DNA of 64,000 bases from Sindora glabra (taxonomy: Eukaryota > Streptophyta > Magnoliopsida > Fabales > Fabaceae): contig CM035225.1 of the NCBI GenBank assembly GCA_020226215.1, positions 14,581,868 to 14,645,867 of the forward strand, written 5' to 3'. The notes under the pieces are model-generated. The model was not told the origin of the DNA. It made no database searches and worked only from the letters and a program-made list of their open reading frames with translations. Both the position numbers and the translations under genes were made by a program. The stretch's first letter is position 1; each line of letters opens with the position of its first letter. This document shows positions 61,600-64,000 of this stretch, one piece after another.

Positions 61600-63150
61600 T
61601 ACCTTCAAAATTAATAAACTATTTATTAGAGTTTTGTTTAATCTAAGCGCCATTTATTCCTTTATTTCAAAAAGAGTTGTTGCTACTATTAATAAACCTT
61701 ATAAGCTTATGAGTACCCCTTTAATTGCAATAACCCTAGTTGAATAACTCTTAATAGCTATACATGTTATGGAATCTTGTTCTATATGTGTTCCTAAACA
61801 TGTTATGCCCACTAATTTAATTCTATTAGAAATAACCTATTATGACATGAACTTAGGAATGGATTAGTTGTCTAAATATCAAACCTGTGTGAACTATTTT
61901 AACAAGTTATAACCTTTTATTAAAAGGGTTCTCACTTATGAAGTTTCAAGGAGATAGATTACCAAAAACTATTGGTTTAATCTTTATTATCAAGCCTTAA
62001 AGGTTTGTCAAAAAAAGGGTACATAGTATACTTAGTTATGATTTAAGATTTGAACTAACTCATTTTGGATATTAGCAATATTCTAGTGGTACAAGAATTT
62101 TCCTATGTGTTTTCCGAGGAATTGCTAAGATTGCCACTCAACAAAAAAATAGATTTCTATATTGATATTGTGCCTAACATTAAACCCATCTTTATACCTC
62201 AGTATTGAATGGCCTTAATGAATAAGAGTTTTATTCATTCTAGTTCATCACCCTAGGGAGCTTCAATATTATTTGTAAAGGAGAAGGATAGATCATTGAA
62301 ATTGTGCATAAATTATCATTACTTGAATAAGGTCATGGTTTCTTGCATAAATGACCTATTTGACTAAATACAAGGACTTAATTTTGAAGATAAACTTGCT
62401 TACAAGGTACCATAAGTTGAAGAGTTGAAGATCTTTAAAGATGATATTTCCAAGATGACTTTTTGAACTTAATATGACTGCTTCAAATTCTTTATCATGT
62501 CCTTTTGATTGGCCAATGCCCTAGCTGCCTTTATAGACTTGATGAATTGAGTGTTCAAGCCCTTTCTTAACAAGTTCATAATTATCTTCATAAATGACAT
62601 TTAAATATACCTAAAGAGTGAGGAAGAATATGTTTGACATTTTAGAATCATGTTGCAAACCTTATGAGAACACCAATTGTATGCTAAATTCTTCAAATAT
62701 GAGTTCTAAATGACTAGCATCAAATTCCTCAGGTATGTAATGTCGAAAAAATGAGTTTGAGTGGATCCTTAAAAGGTGGAAGCTATAGAAAATTGGCCAA
62801 GACCTACATTCATCATAGAAATTTAGAGATTTCTTAGCCTAATAAGGTATTACAAAAGGTTCATTAAGGATTTCTGCAAGATATCTACACCATCGACCAA
62901 GTAGACACAGACATTAAAGTTTGAGTGGTCAAAATAATGTGAAAATAGCTTTTAGAAGTTAAAGTCATGATTGGCATCTACACCAATGTTGACACTACCC
63001 TTAAGCCTAGAGGGATATGTAATGTGCCATGATGCATTTAGAATTGGCCTCTAGTGTATTTTAATGCAACATGGCAAGTTGATAGCATATGCTTCCTAAC
63101 AACTTAATAGGCATGAATAGAATTGCACTACCATAATTTAGAGATGGCAA
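61600..63150 (+). pseudogene. Decayed Ty3/gypsy pol: protease, RT, RNase H
   Basis: In order on the plus strand: a protease block (LFNLSAIYSFIS, where the family has DSGATHS, so the catalytic aspartate is lost) near 61635; the GMDxLSKYQ block near 61860; RT pieces around LNKV (62320), FIDLMN (62540), the active site as FINDI near 62595 where FIDDI is expected, and EHQLYAKF (62670). Then VDPxKVEAIxNWPRP (62765), YYKRFIKDF (62850) and the RNase H start with LIAYAS (63075). Stops and frameshifts are dense. The series is typical of plant Ty3/gypsy elements. It ends abruptly at 63151, where a new LTR-like sequence begins. Confidence 0.88.
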
Positions 63151-63151
63151 C

Positions 63152-64000
63152 TGTCATGCCTCTACTATTTAAAATTTTTTTAATTAATTTAATAATAATT
63201 TCATATACATGTTGGTAACAAGGAATATTGTGGAAATATTTAAAGTAAAGTTTAAATTAAGAAAATTATAGTTCAATGATGAAAATAGGTACAATTAAGT
63301 TAAATATAAGGTGGATGAGATTAGAATTTACTTTATTTATTTATTTTAACAAAATTTTATGCATGTAATATTAATAAATGATTGTGGATAAGTTTAGGAT
63401 AAGGATTTAATTAAAGAAAATAGGATATTGCATTAGGAATAGGAAGATTAAAATTAAATATTGGCTAAAATGTAACTAGATTTCAATTTAGGTGTTAAGA
63501 AAGGAGTTAGGAGTTAGTTTTTCCATTTTACCTTTAGCCACCCTAGTATTTATAAAATTTCCTTTAGCCTTATTTAATTCTCTAACCCCTTTATATCATT
63601 CTATTTTTCACTTAGCTTCCATTAACCTCCCTCCTTTCCAACTTTTCTTCAATTCTAACTTCAATAAAATTAGCAAATAAGTTCCAATAAACATTAATCT
63701 TCCTTGACTCTTAGAATATATCAAGGGCAAATTCCATCATCAATTAACTTTATCTCTCTTTTTCTATACAAATTGTAAGTAGATAATTTACTTAATCGAA
63801 ATAATTTGAAATAATTTAATTATCTAGGCTCAAGTGTGGTAATTTGGATATTTGGACTAAAAGTGTTGACTTAATTGTGTGTTAGTATGATATGGTTATG
63901 GTTTAATGTTGGAATGTCATATATTGCTAGAAACCAAATCTTAAATGAGTAATATGGTTAGATTGATGAAAGCTAGTTATTGTTATAGTAATTTTGCTAA
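63152..64000 (+). mobile_element. Probable LTR start inserted in gypsy pol, runs off window
   Basis: Pol similarity stops at 63151 and TGTCATGCCTC, an LTR-like start, begins at 63152. A pyrimidine-rich leader-like stretch with a TTTATATCA box lies at 63580-63700. The far end, and therefore the target duplication, lies outside the window. Confidence 0.45.

Noticed and set aside
1..64000. CRISPR arrays, bacterial operons, ribosomal RNA or tRNA genes
   Set aside because: No regularly spaced repeats, operon-like gene order or rRNA/tRNA sequence was seen; introns and plant transposons show eukaryotic DNA.

Overview
This is a 64 kb window of nuclear DNA from a flowering plant, probably a eudicot. 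It is strongly AT-rich, gene-poor and packed with transposable elements. I find two genes that look intact, one clear gene relic and more than twenty mobile-element insertions; several insertions can be placed to the base by their target-site duplications (TSDs). The species cannot be named from sequence alone.

Intact genes. (1) QCR6, the 69-residue hinge subunit of mitochondrial complex III, on the minus strand at 17754-19900. It has four exons, its start codon is split by intron 1, and a site II-type TGGGCT/TGGGCC pair lies upstream. (2) An actin gene on the plus strand, coding 33660-35386. It has four coding exons, 377 residues and a leader intron in the 5' UTR. Broken gene: a cytosolic-type fructose-1,6-bisphosphatase relic that kept its introns, plus strand, about 40352-46777. 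It has stops, frameshifts and a duplicated exon, and it has been hit by an LTR-like insert, a long-TIR MITE, a tRNA-type SINE, and a second MITE that was itself split by a 2.4 kb solo LTR.

Layout. 1-12000: a decayed Ty1/copia element on the minus strand, split by a 2.7 kb solo LTR (2334-5068, TSD TTATC) and by a second solo LTR (5575-11362, TSD GCAAT) that in turn carries a 4.2 kb hAT transposon (6049-10206, 8-bp TSD). 12000-17700: AT-rich, with one LINE 3' end. 17750-20150: QCR6, with a 198-bp MITE in intron 1. 20500-22290: a LINE 3' relic between two diverged 281-bp direct repeats. 22300-32200: AT-rich, with a hAT-like MITE and two small unrecognised coding-like stretches. 32270-35470: actin. 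36870-38030: a PIF/Harbinger-type element. 40350-46780: the FBPase relic. 49936-54169: a hAT-like MITE, then a structurally complete LTR element encoding only gag (TR-GAG-like). 54200-64000: MITEs (including a Stowaway), a third hAT-like MITE, a decayed Ty3/gypsy pol and the start of what looks like another LTR.

The genes are not functionally linked; they are ordinary housekeeping genes in a transposon-dense setting. The best leads are the gag-only LTR element, a sequence module shared by two LTRs that otherwise look unrelated, the split start codon of QCR6, and the layered insertion record, which allows relative dating.
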